Made by a program: the position numbers and the translations under genes
Notes under the pieces: generated by a model
The model's input: only the letters and a program-made list of their open reading frames with translations
The model's database searches: none
Told to the model about the DNA's origin: nothing
Part shown: positions 33,578-42,282 of the stretch, in pieces
Layout of the letters: the number at the start of each line of letters is the position of its first letter
Position numbering within the stretch: position 1 is the stretch's first letter
Origin: Mycobacterium parascrofulaceum ATCC BAA-614
Lineage (GTDB): Bacteria; Actinomycetota; Actinomycetes; Mycobacteriales; Mycobacteriaceae
Direction: 5' to 3'
Assembly (NCBI RefSeq): GCF_000164135.1
Contig: NZ_GG770555.1
Coordinates: 308,952-372,619 of the forward strand
DNA: 63,668 bases

Positions 33578-35188
33578 GTGAGTAGCGCGGAGCTGGTCGA
33601 CGTTGCCGTGGTCGGCGCCGGGTTCGCCGGTCTCTACGCCCTGCACAAGCTGCGCAGTCAGGGACTGTCCGTGCGGGTCCTGGAGGCGGCGCCGGAGCTG
33701 GGCGGCACCTGGTACTACAACCGATACCCGGGGGCGCGCTGTGACGTCGAAAGCGTCGATTATTGCTATTCATTCTCCGAGGAACTGCAGCAAGAGTGGA
33801 ACTGGACCGAGAAGTACGCCACCCAGGCGGAGATCCTGGCTTACCTGAACTGGGTGGCCGACAAACTCGACCTGCGCCGCGACATCACCTTCCGCACCCG
33901 CGTCGTGTCCGCGGCGCTGGACGAAGCCACGCTGCGCTGGGTGGTTACCACCGCCGTGGGCGACGTGCTGTCCGCCCGATTTTGCCTGCTGGCGACGGGC
34001 CCGCTGTCGGCGGCTTTGCGGCCGAACTTTCGCGGCCTCGATTCGTTCGCCGGTGAGATCTACCACACCGCCGCGTGGCCGCCGCATCCCGTCGACTTCG
34101 CGGGCAAGCGGGTCGCCGTCATCGGCACCGGTTCGTCTGGCATTCAATCGATTCCGATCATCGCCGAACACGCCAAGCATCTCTTCGTCTTCCAGCGCAC
34201 GCCCAACTACAGCGTCCCGGCCGGCAACAAGCCGTTGAGCGAACGGGAACTCGACGAGATCAAGGCGGACTACGCCGAACGGCGGCGGCTCTCGTGGCGC
34301 AGCGGCGGAGGATCACCCCACATCACGGCGCCGAAGCCGACGATGGAGTTCACGCCGGAGGAACGCCGGGCGGCGTTCGAAAAGCGTTGGCAGCTGGGCG
34401 GTGTGCTGTTCTCGAAGACGTTCCCCGACCAGATGACCGACTTGGCGGCCAACGACGAGGCCCGGAAGTTCTACGAGGAGAAGGTGCGTGCGGTCATCGA
34501 CGACCCCGCGCTGGCCGACCTGCTCATTCCCAAGGATCACCCGATCGGCACGAAACGGATCTGCACCGACAGCAACTACTTCAGCACCTTCAACCGGTCG
34601 AACGTGTCGCTGATCAGCGTGCGCGACACACCGATCGACTCCGTGGACAGCGGTGGGATCAGAACCGCCGGTGCGCACTACGACGTCGACATGATCGTGC
34701 TGGCAACCGGTTTCGACGCCCTCACCGGCGCGTTGGCCAAGATCGACGTCATCGGGCGCGGCGCCCGTCGGTTGCAAGACGACTGGGCACAGGGGCCGCG
34801 CACCTACCTAGGGCTGAGCGTCGACGGATTTCCCAACCTGTTCCTGATCTCCGGTCCCGGGGCGCCCGCGGTGCTGGCGAACATGGTGCTGCATGCCGAG
34901 GCGCAGGTGAATTGGATCGCCGCGGCCATCGCTCACCTCGATGACCGCGGGTTGTCCGCGATCGAAGCGACCCGCGACGCCGTCGACGGCTGGGGAGCCG
35001 AATGCGCCCGACGTGCCGAGGCCACGTTGTTCACCAAGGCGGAGTCCTGGTACATGGGCGCCAACGTGCCGGGAAAACCAAGGGGATTCATGCTGTTCGT
35101 CGGCGGCTTCGCGACGTACAACGACATCTGCGACGAGGTGGCCGGGGCCGGCTACCCGGGCTTCGATCTGGTCGGGATGCCGCGATGA
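33578..35188 (+). CDS. Baeyer-Villiger monooxygenase (CHMO-like)
   Basis: A 536-residue class B flavin monooxygenase. FAD motif VVGAGFAGLYALHKL (about 11-26), GGTWYYNRYPGARCD, canonical BVMO fingerprint FAGEIYHTAAWP with His163, NADPH motif VAVIGTGSSGIQ, and late LATGFDALTGAL. Close to cyclohexanone/cyclododecanone-type BVMOs, converting a ketone to an ester or lactone. Start GTG 33578 (GTG 33572 alternative); the 70 codons of open frame before it look non-coding. Coupled to a mycofactocin-type SDR by ATGA. Confidence 0.92.
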   Translation: MSSAELVDVAVVGAGFAGLYALHKLRSQGLSVRVLEAAPELGGTWYYNRYPGARCDVESVDYCYSFSEELQQEWNWTEKYATQAEILAYLNWVADKLDLRRDITFRTRVVSAALDEATLRWVVTTAVGDVLSARFCLLATGPLSAALRPNFRGLDSFAGEIYHTAAWPPHPVDFAGKRVAVIGTGSSGIQSIPIIAEHAKHLFVFQRTPNYSVPAGNKPLSERELDEIKADYAERRRLSWRSGGGSPHITAPKPTMEFTPEERRAAFEKRWQLGGVLFSKTFPDQMTDLAANDEARKFYEEKVRAVIDDPALADLLIPKDHPIGTKRICTDSNYFSTFNRSNVSLISVRDTPIDSVDSGGIRTAGAHYDVDMIVLATGFDALTGALAKIDVIGRGARRLQDDWAQGPRTYLGLSVDGFPNLFLISGPGAPAVLANMVLHAEAQVNWIAAAIAHLDDRGLSAIEATRDAVDGWGAECARRAEATLFTKAESWYMGANVPGKPRGFMLFVGGFATYNDICDEVAGAGYPGFDLVGMPR

Positions 35189-35985
35189 AGAGATTGCTGG
35201 GCAGGGTAGTGCTGGTCACCGGCGCCGCCAGGGGCACGGGCCGGGTGCATTGTCAGCGCTTCGCCGACGAAGGCGCAGACGTGGTCGCGCTCGATGCCGC
35301 AACGGCGAGTGACGAGTTGCCCGACACCGCAAGGGATGTCGAAAGCCGCGGCCGACGCTGCGTGACGGGCGTTGCCGACGTGAGTGACTTGCAGGCGGTG
35401 ACGGGTGCCGTGGCTGACGGCGTCACTGCGCTGGGGCGCCTCGACGTCGTCGTCGCGAACGCAGGAATCCACATTGCGGGCGGACGGACATGGGAACTCG
35501 ACCCCCGGGACTGGCATCGCACGCTCGACATCAACCTGACCGGCGTGTGGCACACGGTCAAGGCCGGGGTACCGCACCTGGGTGAGGGGGGCGCCATCGT
35601 GATCATCAGTTCGACCAATGGTCTTCGCGGGACCCCCAATTCCGCGCATTACACCGCGAGCAAGCATGCGGTCGTGGGGCTGGCGCGCACCCTCGCGAAC
35701 GAGCTCGGGCCTTCCGGCATCCGGGTCAACACCGTCCATCCCGGGGCGGTCGCGACCCCGATGGTGCTCAACGAGAGGACGTTTCGACGTCTACGGCCGG
35801 ACCTCGAGAACCCGACCGCCGCGGACGCCGCGGAAGTGCTGCGGGCGCGCAACCTGCTGCCGGTGCCTTGGGTGGAGCCCGTCGACGTTGCCAACGCGGT
35901 GGTGTTCCTGGCCTCCGAGGAGGCCCGCTACATCACGGGCACCCAGCTCGTCGTCGATGCCGGCCTTACCCAGAAGGCGACATGA
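35185..35985 (+). CDS. Mycofactocin-coupled SDR-type oxidoreductase
   Basis: A 266-residue SDR. Motifs: LVTGAARGTGRVH, DVVVANAGI, Ser in IISSTNG, Tyr-Lys in HYTASKHAV. The C-terminal block LPVPWVEPVDVANAVVFLASEEARYITGTQLVVDAG is typical of the mycofactocin-associated SDR group, which holds NAD tightly and passes electrons to mycofactocin. Its ATG overlaps the BVMO stop, so it probably oxidises an alcohol to the ketone taken by the BVMO. The mycofactocin link is from family resemblance only. Confidence 0.85.
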   Translation: MKRLLGRVVLVTGAARGTGRVHCQRFADEGADVVALDAATASDELPDTARDVESRGRRCVTGVADVSDLQAVTGAVADGVTALGRLDVVVANAGIHIAGGRTWELDPRDWHRTLDINLTGVWHTVKAGVPHLGEGGAIVIISSTNGLRGTPNSAHYTASKHAVVGLARTLANELGPSGIRVNTVHPGAVATPMVLNERTFRRLRPDLENPTAADAAEVLRARNLLPVPWVEPVDVANAVVFLASEEARYITGTQLVVDAGLTQKAT

Positions 35986-36039
35986 GCGGGCGACCGGAAG
36001 GCGTGTTCATCGCTCCGCGCGGTGACCGTCACTGAGGGC

Positions 36040-39000
36040 TCACGGGCGATCGGTCACGGCCTCCGCCGAGATCCGATGCTGTTGTCGATCCACCAATTTC
36101 AGCGCACGCGCGGCCTTCGCGGGAGCCAGCAGCACCGCGGTATGCGGCGCCCGGGATCCGCTGTGTTGCGGTCGTGGCGGGGCAGTCTCCGCGGCCTCCT
36201 CGGGTTCCGGGTCATCGGTGCGTGACGACTCCTCGTCCCGGCGGCCCGACCGCAACCGATTCGTGGCGGCGACGGCGAGGACCGCGGCCGTCGCGGTGCC
36301 CAGCCCCTGCGCCCAGCCCAGCGGGCCGACCGGTGTGCAGCCCAGGAGTTGGCTGATCCCGGGGGTGCTGATCATCGCGGTGAATGCGGCGAACGAGCCC
36401 GCGGCGGTGAGCAGCACCAGGGGCGCGTGCGAGTCGACCACGGTCTGGCCGAGCTCGACGGCGACCAGCGAGATCAGCGCGACGGTGGAGGCCCGCTGCG
36501 GTAGCCCGGTGACCGACGCCATCACCCAGGCAGTCGTGGCGGCGGTGGCGGTGAGCGCTCCGCGCGCCACCACGGTGCGCATGAGCGCGCGTTCGTCGAT
36601 GCCGCTCCGGACGCGTTGAACCGGCCCCGCCGGGGTGCTGACGGCGACCGCGGTCGCGGGTAGCGCGTCGGTGAGCGTGTTTATCAGCAGCAATTGCCGC
36701 GTGTTCAGCGGCGAGGTCCCGGAGATCGCCGTGCCGATGACCGAGAAGATCACCTCGCCGGCGTTGCCGCCGAGCAGGCCGGCCACGGCCGCCTGGACGC
36801 CGCGCCACAGGCGGCGGCCCTCGTCGATCGCGGCCACCAGCGTCTCGATGCGGCCGTCGGTCAGCACCAGGTCGGCAGTCGTGTGCGCGGAGTCGCTGCC
36901 GCGCGCGACCACACCGACGCCGACGCTCGCCGCCCGGATCGCGGCGGCGTCGTTGGCGCCGTCGCCGACCATGGCGCACACCCTCCCGGCGCGCTCGAGC
37001 GTCTGGACGACCTGCACCTTGTTCTCCGGTGACATCCGGGCGAAGATCACCCGCTCGGAGACCGCGCGCCGCTGATCATCGCGTGACAGCGCGTTCCATT
37101 CGGACCCGGTGATCACCTCGTGAGCGCTCACCGCGACCCCCAGCTCGCGGGCGATCGCGGTGGCGGTGACGGGATGGTCGCCGGTGATCAGCCGGATCGC
37201 CACACCCCGGTCGGCCAGGTCGGCCAGCAACTGTCGCGCCTGGGGGCGGGGCGTGTCCGAGAGGCCCAGGAAACCGGTGAGCGTCAGCCCCGCGCCGCAC
37301 AGTGCGGTGATCCGGTCGGGGTCTTTCCGCACCGACCGCGCCTGTGCCGCGGTCAGGCGGCGCCGGGCCACGGCGATCGTTCGCAGTCCCGCGGTCGTCA
37401 GCGCGGAGACCGCGTCGTCCACGTCTGTGCCGACGTCGCCGCAGGCCGCCAAGACCACTTCGGGTGCGCCCTTGACGGTCAACTGCGTACCTGTCACCGA
37501 GGCCGAGAAGGCCCGGCCCGACCGGAACGGCAGATGCGCGTCGGGTTCGGGTCGCGAACCGGAATCCGCCACCGCGTCCGCCGCCTTGATGATGGCCTCG
37601 TCGGTGGCGTGCACATGCGGGTTGCCGTCGTCGGCCGGTGCGGCCTGGGCGGCGCACCGCAAAACCTCCTCGCGGGAATGGCCCACCAGGGGGAGCACCT
37701 CGGCGACGCGAAGGCGGTTCTCGCTCAGCGTCCCGGTCTTGTCGAAGCAGACCACCTCGACGCGACCGAGCGCCTCGGCCGCGCGCGGCACCCGGACCAG
37801 CGCGCCGCATTCACCCAGTCGCTGCGCCGACGCCGATTGGGCGAGGGTGGCCATCAGCGGCATGCCCTCCGGGACGGCCGCCACGGCGACCGCGATCGCG
37901 CTGCCCAGCGCCTGGCGCAGACCGCCGGCGCGGAACAGGCCGAGCGCGCCGACCAGGATGCCGCCGCCCGCGCTGAACGGGAACGCGCGGCTCATCAGCT
38001 GGCTGAGCTGATGGTGCAGGCCGACGGTGGGCAGTTCGCCGGAGGCCAGTTCGGCCGCGCGGCGGTTCTGGGTGTCGGCGCCGACGGCGGTCACCAGCGC
38101 CACCGCGGTGCCGGCCACCACGGTGGTGCCGGCGTAGATCATGCAGCGGCGGTCGGCCAGTTCGGCCCCGGGCGTGGCCTCGACGTGCTTCTGGACGGAC
38201 AGGGATTCACCGGTCAGCGACGATTCGTCGACCTCGAGGTCGTGCGCCGCGATCACCCGGGCGTCGGCGGGCACCACCTCGTCGCTGCGCACCTCGATCA
38301 CGTCACCGGGCCGCAGTTGCTCGACGACGACCTGGCGGTAGCCGCGCGCGGCGTCGGTCCCCTTGGTGACCACGCGGGCCGGGGGGGCCTGCTGGGCGAG
38401 CAGGCGGTTCAGGCGGCTCTCGGCCCGAAGCTGTTGGGCGGTCGACAGCAAGGCGTTCCCGGTCAACACGGCGCCGACCATGACCGCGTCGGCCGGTGAT
38501 CCCAGCAGCGCGGTCGCCGCCGAACACAACCCGAGTATCGGGGTCAACGGGTCACCGGTCAGCTCGGCGGCCGCGGCCCTGGCGAATTCCCACGCCGCGG
38601 CGGGGAACCCTGCGCCACCTTCTGCGGGTTCCGTTGCGGCGGAACGCTCGTCGGGGTCACGCAGCGTGGCCAGCACCTCGCGGACCTGCTCGGCCGACAT
38701 CGCGTGCCACTCGTAGGCGGGCGCGGGCCGGGGTGTCGGAGTGCGAATCGCGCCGCGGGCCAACAGGTATCCCGAGAGGATCCCCGCGACGGCGCCGACG
38801 GTCACCGGCCCGGGCCCGCGCAACCGGCGCACCCCCGGCACCATGAACAGCGCGCCCAGCGCCGAAGCGCCCACCGAGATCGCGATGCCCTGCCGGCTCG
38901 CCGCCCGGGCCGCGGGCAACGCATGCAACACCCGCCAGGCTCCGGCCAGGTCGTCGAGCATCAGGTCCGCATTCCACGGCGGTGCCCCGACGCTCGGCCT

Positions 39001-40512
39001 GATGCCCAATGCCACGTCGGCGCCCGAAAGCGCTTGCGCGCCAGACGAGGACAGCACCGCGACGGTATGCCCGTCGTGTTGCAGCCGCGACAGCGCATCG
39101 ACGAGTGCGTGGTCGATGCCGCCGTTGCCGACCGGAAGGACGTCGTCGAACGCGGGACGCAAGTCGCCGAGCAGGTCGGTGTCGACCGACACCAGGCGCG
39201 CACCCGAGTCGCGCGCCCGGGTGATCAGAGCCGACGCGAGCGGGTGGGAGGCCGGGGCGATGAGCGCCTCGACCGGCTCGTCGATTGACGCCGCGTGAAT
39301 CCGGTGCCAGCCTGGGGCCGCGCCGTCGTCGAGCAGCTCCTGGGCGCTCGTCCAGGCACTGAGCAACTCGCCGTCCCGGGCGCCGCGCACGCGCACCACC
39401 CGCATCCGCTCGCCGCACAGCACGCGCGGATCGATCAGCAGCGCATCGACCGTGTCCAGTCGGCGCAAGCCCTCCGGTCGCAGTGGCAGGACCGCGTGCC
39501 GATCCGCCAGGCCCCGTCCGAGCGTGGCCGCGAACGCCTCGTGCGAGGTGCGCATCGCCTTCGGTGCGGTCGCCAGCGCCGCGTTGGAGGCCATCGTGAC
39601 GTTGCGGGTAAGGGCCCCCGTCAAGCCGACTCCGATGAGCTGCGCCAACGCCACGCGCTTCCCGTGACGTTCGACCGGGCCGGCCGGCGCGGGAACGGGG
39701 CGCGGTACGCGGTGCACCTCCGACTCGTCGGCGTGCCGGGCCAATTCCGGTTCGTAACGGGCCCATGCCCGCGCGGCGGCCCGGCATTCGGCGGCCTTGA
39801 AGGCCTGCATCGACAGGTCGACCGCCAGCTTCGCCGGTGACAGCGTGACAACGTGGGCGGCGGTGCCGAACAGCGACAGCGCGGTGTCCGTCGCGCCGGG
39901 GCCGATCCCTCCGCCGAGCGCACGGCGCAGCCACGGTTGGTGATTGGCGATCGCGGACACCGCCTCGACGGCGATGGGGGCCGCCGGCAACCGCACCGCC
40001 CGGCCCGCGACCGCGACCGCGAACCCGGCGGCGTTGACCGCCACCATCGCGCCGCGGGCGGCCAACAGCAGCCCGTCGCCGGGCAAACTGTCGCCACGGG
40101 TGGAATCGACTGCAGCGAAATCCTTTTCCGCGTCATCGAGCACCGAGCACAGTTCGTTCAGCGACGTCGCGTCGTCGTCGATCTCGACAACCACCCGCGA
40201 CAGTGGGCGGTTCAGGACGGCGTTCGTGACGCCGGGTTGCGCCCGCAGCGCAGCGACGAGGGCGCGGCCGCGTGCCGCCCCACCGGTGCCGTCGAGGCCG
40301 CGGACCTCGATCCAGAGGCGCCCGTCCCGTCGCCCGCAACGGCGGGTCAGCGTCGAGCGGGAAACCTCGCCCGAGAGCACCTTTGCGCCCATCCGGGCGG
40401 GCAGGGTGACGACATCGAGGCCGGCGGCGGCCAGTTTGCCGGCCGCATCGCCGAGTCCCGCGGCGGCTCCGAGTCCCGTCGACATCACCCGCAGCGGCGA
40501 AAGTTGTCGCAC
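36040..40512 (-). CDS. Giant P-type ATPase (CtpH/CtpI family) with fused degenerate N-terminal ATPase module
   Basis: About 1490 residues; ordinary P-type ATPases have 700-900. The C-terminal ~800 residues are an intact P2-like cation ATPase: DESSLTGESLSVQ, AAVPEGMPL in helix 4, phosphorylated Asp924 in DKTGTLSENRLRV, and MVGDGANDAAAI near 1183. The N-terminal part has an HMA-like ferredoxin fold (about 60-130) without cysteines and, at 353-533, a degenerate P-domain in which DKTGT reads IDPRVL and GDGxND reads SSSGAQ. Start GTG 40512 follows a GAAAGGGG site; the frame remains open further upstream without support. Transported ion unknown, possibly Ca or Mg. Confidence 0.88.
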   Translation of the reverse strand: MRQLSPLRVMSTGLGAAAGLGDAAGKLAAAGLDVVTLPARMGAKVLSGEVSRSTLTRRCGRRDGRLWIEVRGLDGTGGAARGRALVAALRAQPGVTNAVLNRPLSRVVVEIDDDATSLNELCSVLDDAEKDFAAVDSTRGDSLPGDGLLLAARGAMVAVNAAGFAVAVAGRAVRLPAAPIAVEAVSAIANHQPWLRRALGGGIGPGATDTALSLFGTAAHVVTLSPAKLAVDLSMQAFKAAECRAAARAWARYEPELARHADESEVHRVPRPVPAPAGPVERHGKRVALAQLIGVGLTGALTRNVTMASNAALATAPKAMRTSHEAFAATLGRGLADRHAVLPLRPEGLRRLDTVDALLIDPRVLCGERMRVVRVRGARDGELLSAWTSAQELLDDGAAPGWHRIHAASIDEPVEALIAPASHPLASALITRARDSGARLVSVDTDLLGDLRPAFDDVLPVGNGGIDHALVDALSRLQHDGHTVAVLSSSGAQALSGADVALGIRPSVGAPPWNADLMLDDLAGAWRVLHALPAARAASRQGIAISVGASALGALFMVPGVRRLRGPGPVTVGAVAGILSGYLLARGAIRTPTPRPAPAYEWHAMSAEQVREVLATLRDPDERSAATEPAEGGAGFPAAAWEFARAAAAELTGDPLTPILGLCSAATALLGSPADAVMVGAVLTGNALLSTAQQLRAESRLNRLLAQQAPPARVVTKGTDAARGYRQVVVEQLRPGDVIEVRSDEVVPADARVIAAHDLEVDESSLTGESLSVQKHVEATPGAELADRRCMIYAGTTVVAGTAVALVTAVGADTQNRRAAELASGELPTVGLHHQLSQLMSRAFPFSAGGGILVGALGLFRAGGLRQALGSAIAVAVAAVPEGMPLMATLAQSASAQRLGECGALVRVPRAAEALGRVEVVCFDKTGTLSENRLRVAEVLPLVGHSREEVLRCAAQAAPADDGNPHVHATDEAIIKAADAVADSGSRPEPDAHLPFRSGRAFSASVTGTQLTVKGAPEVVLAACGDVGTDVDDAVSALTTAGLRTIAVARRRLTAAQARSVRKDPDRITALCGAGLTLTGFLGLSDTPRPQARQLLADLADRGVAIRLITGDHPVTATAIARELGVAVSAHEVITGSEWNALSRDDQRRAVSERVIFARMSPENKVQVVQTLERAGRVCAMVGDGANDAAAIRAASVGVGVVARGSDSAHTTADLVLTDGRIETLVAAIDEGRRLWRGVQAAVAGLLGGNAGEVIFSVIGTAISGTSPLNTRQLLLINTLTDALPATAVAVSTPAGPVQRVRSGIDERALMRTVVARGALTATAATTAWVMASVTGLPQRASTVALISLVAVELGQTVVDSHAPLVLLTAAGSFAAFTAMISTPGISQLLGCTPVGPLGWAQGLGTATAAVLAVAATNRLRSGRRDEESSRTDDPEPEEAAETAPPRPQHSGSRAPHTAVLLAPAKAARALKLVDRQQHRISAEAVTDRP

Positions 40513-40749
40513 CCCAACCCCTTTCCCGCACATGACGAATGGCCGCTCCGCGGTTATCCGCGAGGGAGGCCGTCGGCCGACGCTGGCCGCGATCCACAAA
40601 CCCGACCAACCTAACCCGCTGTCAACGACCCAGCAACTTGAGGCCGACGCAGGTAAAGAACGTGTAAAAAGTGATCGCTGCTGTTGGAAGGCTTCGATCG
40701 CATTGTTCGGGTGGCCTGATCCATATGTTGAGCAAACCCAATGGGCGGT

Positions 40750-40781
40750 GGTGGTCGGACCCCGTAGTGGTCCGCTCCACC
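40750..40781. promoter_or_regulatory. Stem-loop upstream of the SnoaL gene at 40805
   Basis: An inverted repeat: GGTGG (40750-40754) with CCACC (40777-40781), an internal mismatch, then CGGACC (40756-40761) with GGTCCG (40769-40774) around a 7-base loop. It lies 23 bases before the ATG in a 292-base divergent gap, the longest non-coding stretch here. It could be an operator or a leader hairpin. Confidence 0.4.
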
Positions 40782-40804
40782 AATCCCGACGATGATGAGG
40801 AACC

Positions 40805-41290
40805 ATGACCGAGATCGACGACCTGTTCAGGCGGCTGCGCCGCCTCGAAGACGAACGCGACATCGCGCGGCTGATCGCGTCCTACGGCCCGGCGGTCGAC
40901 GCGGGCGACCCCGATGCCGCCGCGCGGCTGTGGGCGAGCGACGGCGTCTACGACGTTGACGGCTGGCGCATGGAGAGCCGCGCCGACGTCCACGCCATGA
41001 TCGCCTCGGACGCCCACCAGAAGTTGGTCGCCAAGGGCTGCTCCCACTTCCTGGGGCCGTGCGTCGTCACGGTGGACGGCGACTCGGCAGTCGCGGTGTG
41101 CGAATCCCTGGTCCTGGTCCGCGACGGCTCCGACAACGAGGGCTATCGCGTATGGCGGGCCACCGCACACCATTTCGTGCTGCGGCGCACCGACGCCGGT
41201 TGGCGGATCGCCACCCGCACCAGCCGGGTCCTGAACGGCAACCCCGACGCGCACGCCCTGCTGCTCAGCGGCTTGGCGGGATCGGCCTGA
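40805..41290 (+). CDS. SnoaL-like/NTF2-fold protein
   Basis: A 161-residue NTF2-like protein: LEDERDIARLIASYGPAVDAGDPDAAARLWASDGVYDVDG is the usual first-helix, short-turn-strand entry of the fold, ending with HHFVLRRTDAGWRIATRTSRVLNG. Family members serve as isomerases, hydratases or hydroxylase beta subunits. A TGAGGA ribosome site precedes ATG 40805. It stands alone, divergent from the P-type ATPase and convergent with the hydrolase. Function unknown. Confidence 0.8.
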   Translation: MTEIDDLFRRLRRLEDERDIARLIASYGPAVDAGDPDAAARLWASDGVYDVDGWRMESRADVHAMIASDAHQKLVAKGCSHFLGPCVVTVDGDSAVAVCESLVLVRDGSDNEGYRVWRATAHHFVLRRTDAGWRIATRTSRVLNGNPDAHALLLSGLAGSA

Positions 41291-41380
41291 CGTTCGCTCA
41301 CGCCGAACGTGAAGTGAGGGCGAGATTTTCGCTCGGATTTCGCCGTGGCTTCACGCTCGGCGAGCCGACGTCGATCGCCG

Positions 41381-42244
41381 CTAACCCCGCGACAGGAACC
41401 CCAGCACGGTGCTCTCGAACGCGTCCTTCGCCTCGATCATCGCCCAGTGCCCCGAGTTGGGGAAGATGTGCAGCTCGGCGTTGGGAATGGTGCGCATCGG
41501 GATCAGCGCCATGTCCGGCGGGCTGACCCGGTCGTCGCGTCCCCACGTCAGCAGGGTGGGCGCGGTCAGTTTGTGCATGGCCGCCCACGGCAGCGGGCGG
41601 TCGGAGGCGGCCATCGCGGAGTTCATCGCGGCGAAGGCCGCCTTCCCGTACATGCGGCGCGCGGCGGCCAGCGTGTCCGGATCGGTGGCCAGCTCCCAGC
41701 GTTCCTCGACCAGCTCCTCGGTGATCAGCGCCTGGTCGTAGACCATCGACTTGAGCCAATCCACCAGCCGCTGCCGGGTGGGGTCCTCCACGAACTCCTG
41801 CAGCAGCCGGATCCCCTCGCTGGGGCTCGGGCTGAAGATGTTGGTCCCGATGCCGCCGATGGTCACCAGCCGGTCGACGCGGTCGGGGTTGTGGGTGGCG
41901 AAGTTGATGCCGACGCCGCCGCCCATCGAGTTCCCCACGATGTGCACCCGCTGGACCTCCAGCGCGTCCAGGAAGGGGGACACGGTGCCGAACGCGGTGA
42001 CCATCGGGTGGCCGCCGAAGTCGTCGCTGACGCCGAACCCGGGGAATTCCAGGACCAGGCAGCGGAATCGCTCGGCGAAGGCGGGCAGGAGGCCACGGAA
42101 GTTGCGCCACCCGGTGACGCCGGGCCCGGAACCGTGCAGGAACACCACCGCCGGGGCGGAGTCCGGGCCGCAGTCGTAGTAGCGCAAAGCGCCCTTCGGA
42201 GTGCTGATTTCACGCAGGTCCTGCTGCGTAACGGTGTCTGCCAC
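41381..42244 (-). CDS. Meta-cleavage product hydrolase-like alpha/beta hydrolase (HsaD/BphD-like)
   Basis: A 287-residue C-C bond hydrolase-type protein. HGSGPGVTGW oxyanion motif (37-46), nucleophile Ser106 in VGNSMGGG, catalytic Asp in WGRDDRVSP and His in PNSGHWAMIE. HsaD/BphD enzymes hydrolyse the dienoate made by extradiol dioxygenases, so this may follow the HsaC-like enzyme 9 kb away. Start GTG 42244 has AAGG upstream; GTG 42253 is possible. It lies 38 bases after the WS/DGAT gene on the same strand. Confidence 0.88.
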   Translation of the reverse strand: MADTVTQQDLREISTPKGALRYYDCGPDSAPAVVFLHGSGPGVTGWRNFRGLLPAFAERFRCLVLEFPGFGVSDDFGGHPMVTAFGTVSPFLDALEVQRVHIVGNSMGGGVGINFATHNPDRVDRLVTIGGIGTNIFSPSPSEGIRLLQEFVEDPTRQRLVDWLKSMVYDQALITEELVEERWELATDPDTLAAARRMYGKAAFAAMNSAMAASDRPLPWAAMHKLTAPTLLTWGRDDRVSPPDMALIPMRTIPNAELHIFPNSGHWAMIEAKDAFESTVLGFLSRG

Positions 42245-42282
42245 GGGTGTCACCTTGCCATGCCGCCGCGGCGCGGCCCGGG

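Noticed and set aside
35986..36060. Bidirectional terminator between SDR and the P-type ATPase
   Set aside because: GTGACC and GGTCAC repeats exist but the loop is 24 bases, there is no U-tract, and they run into coding sequence.
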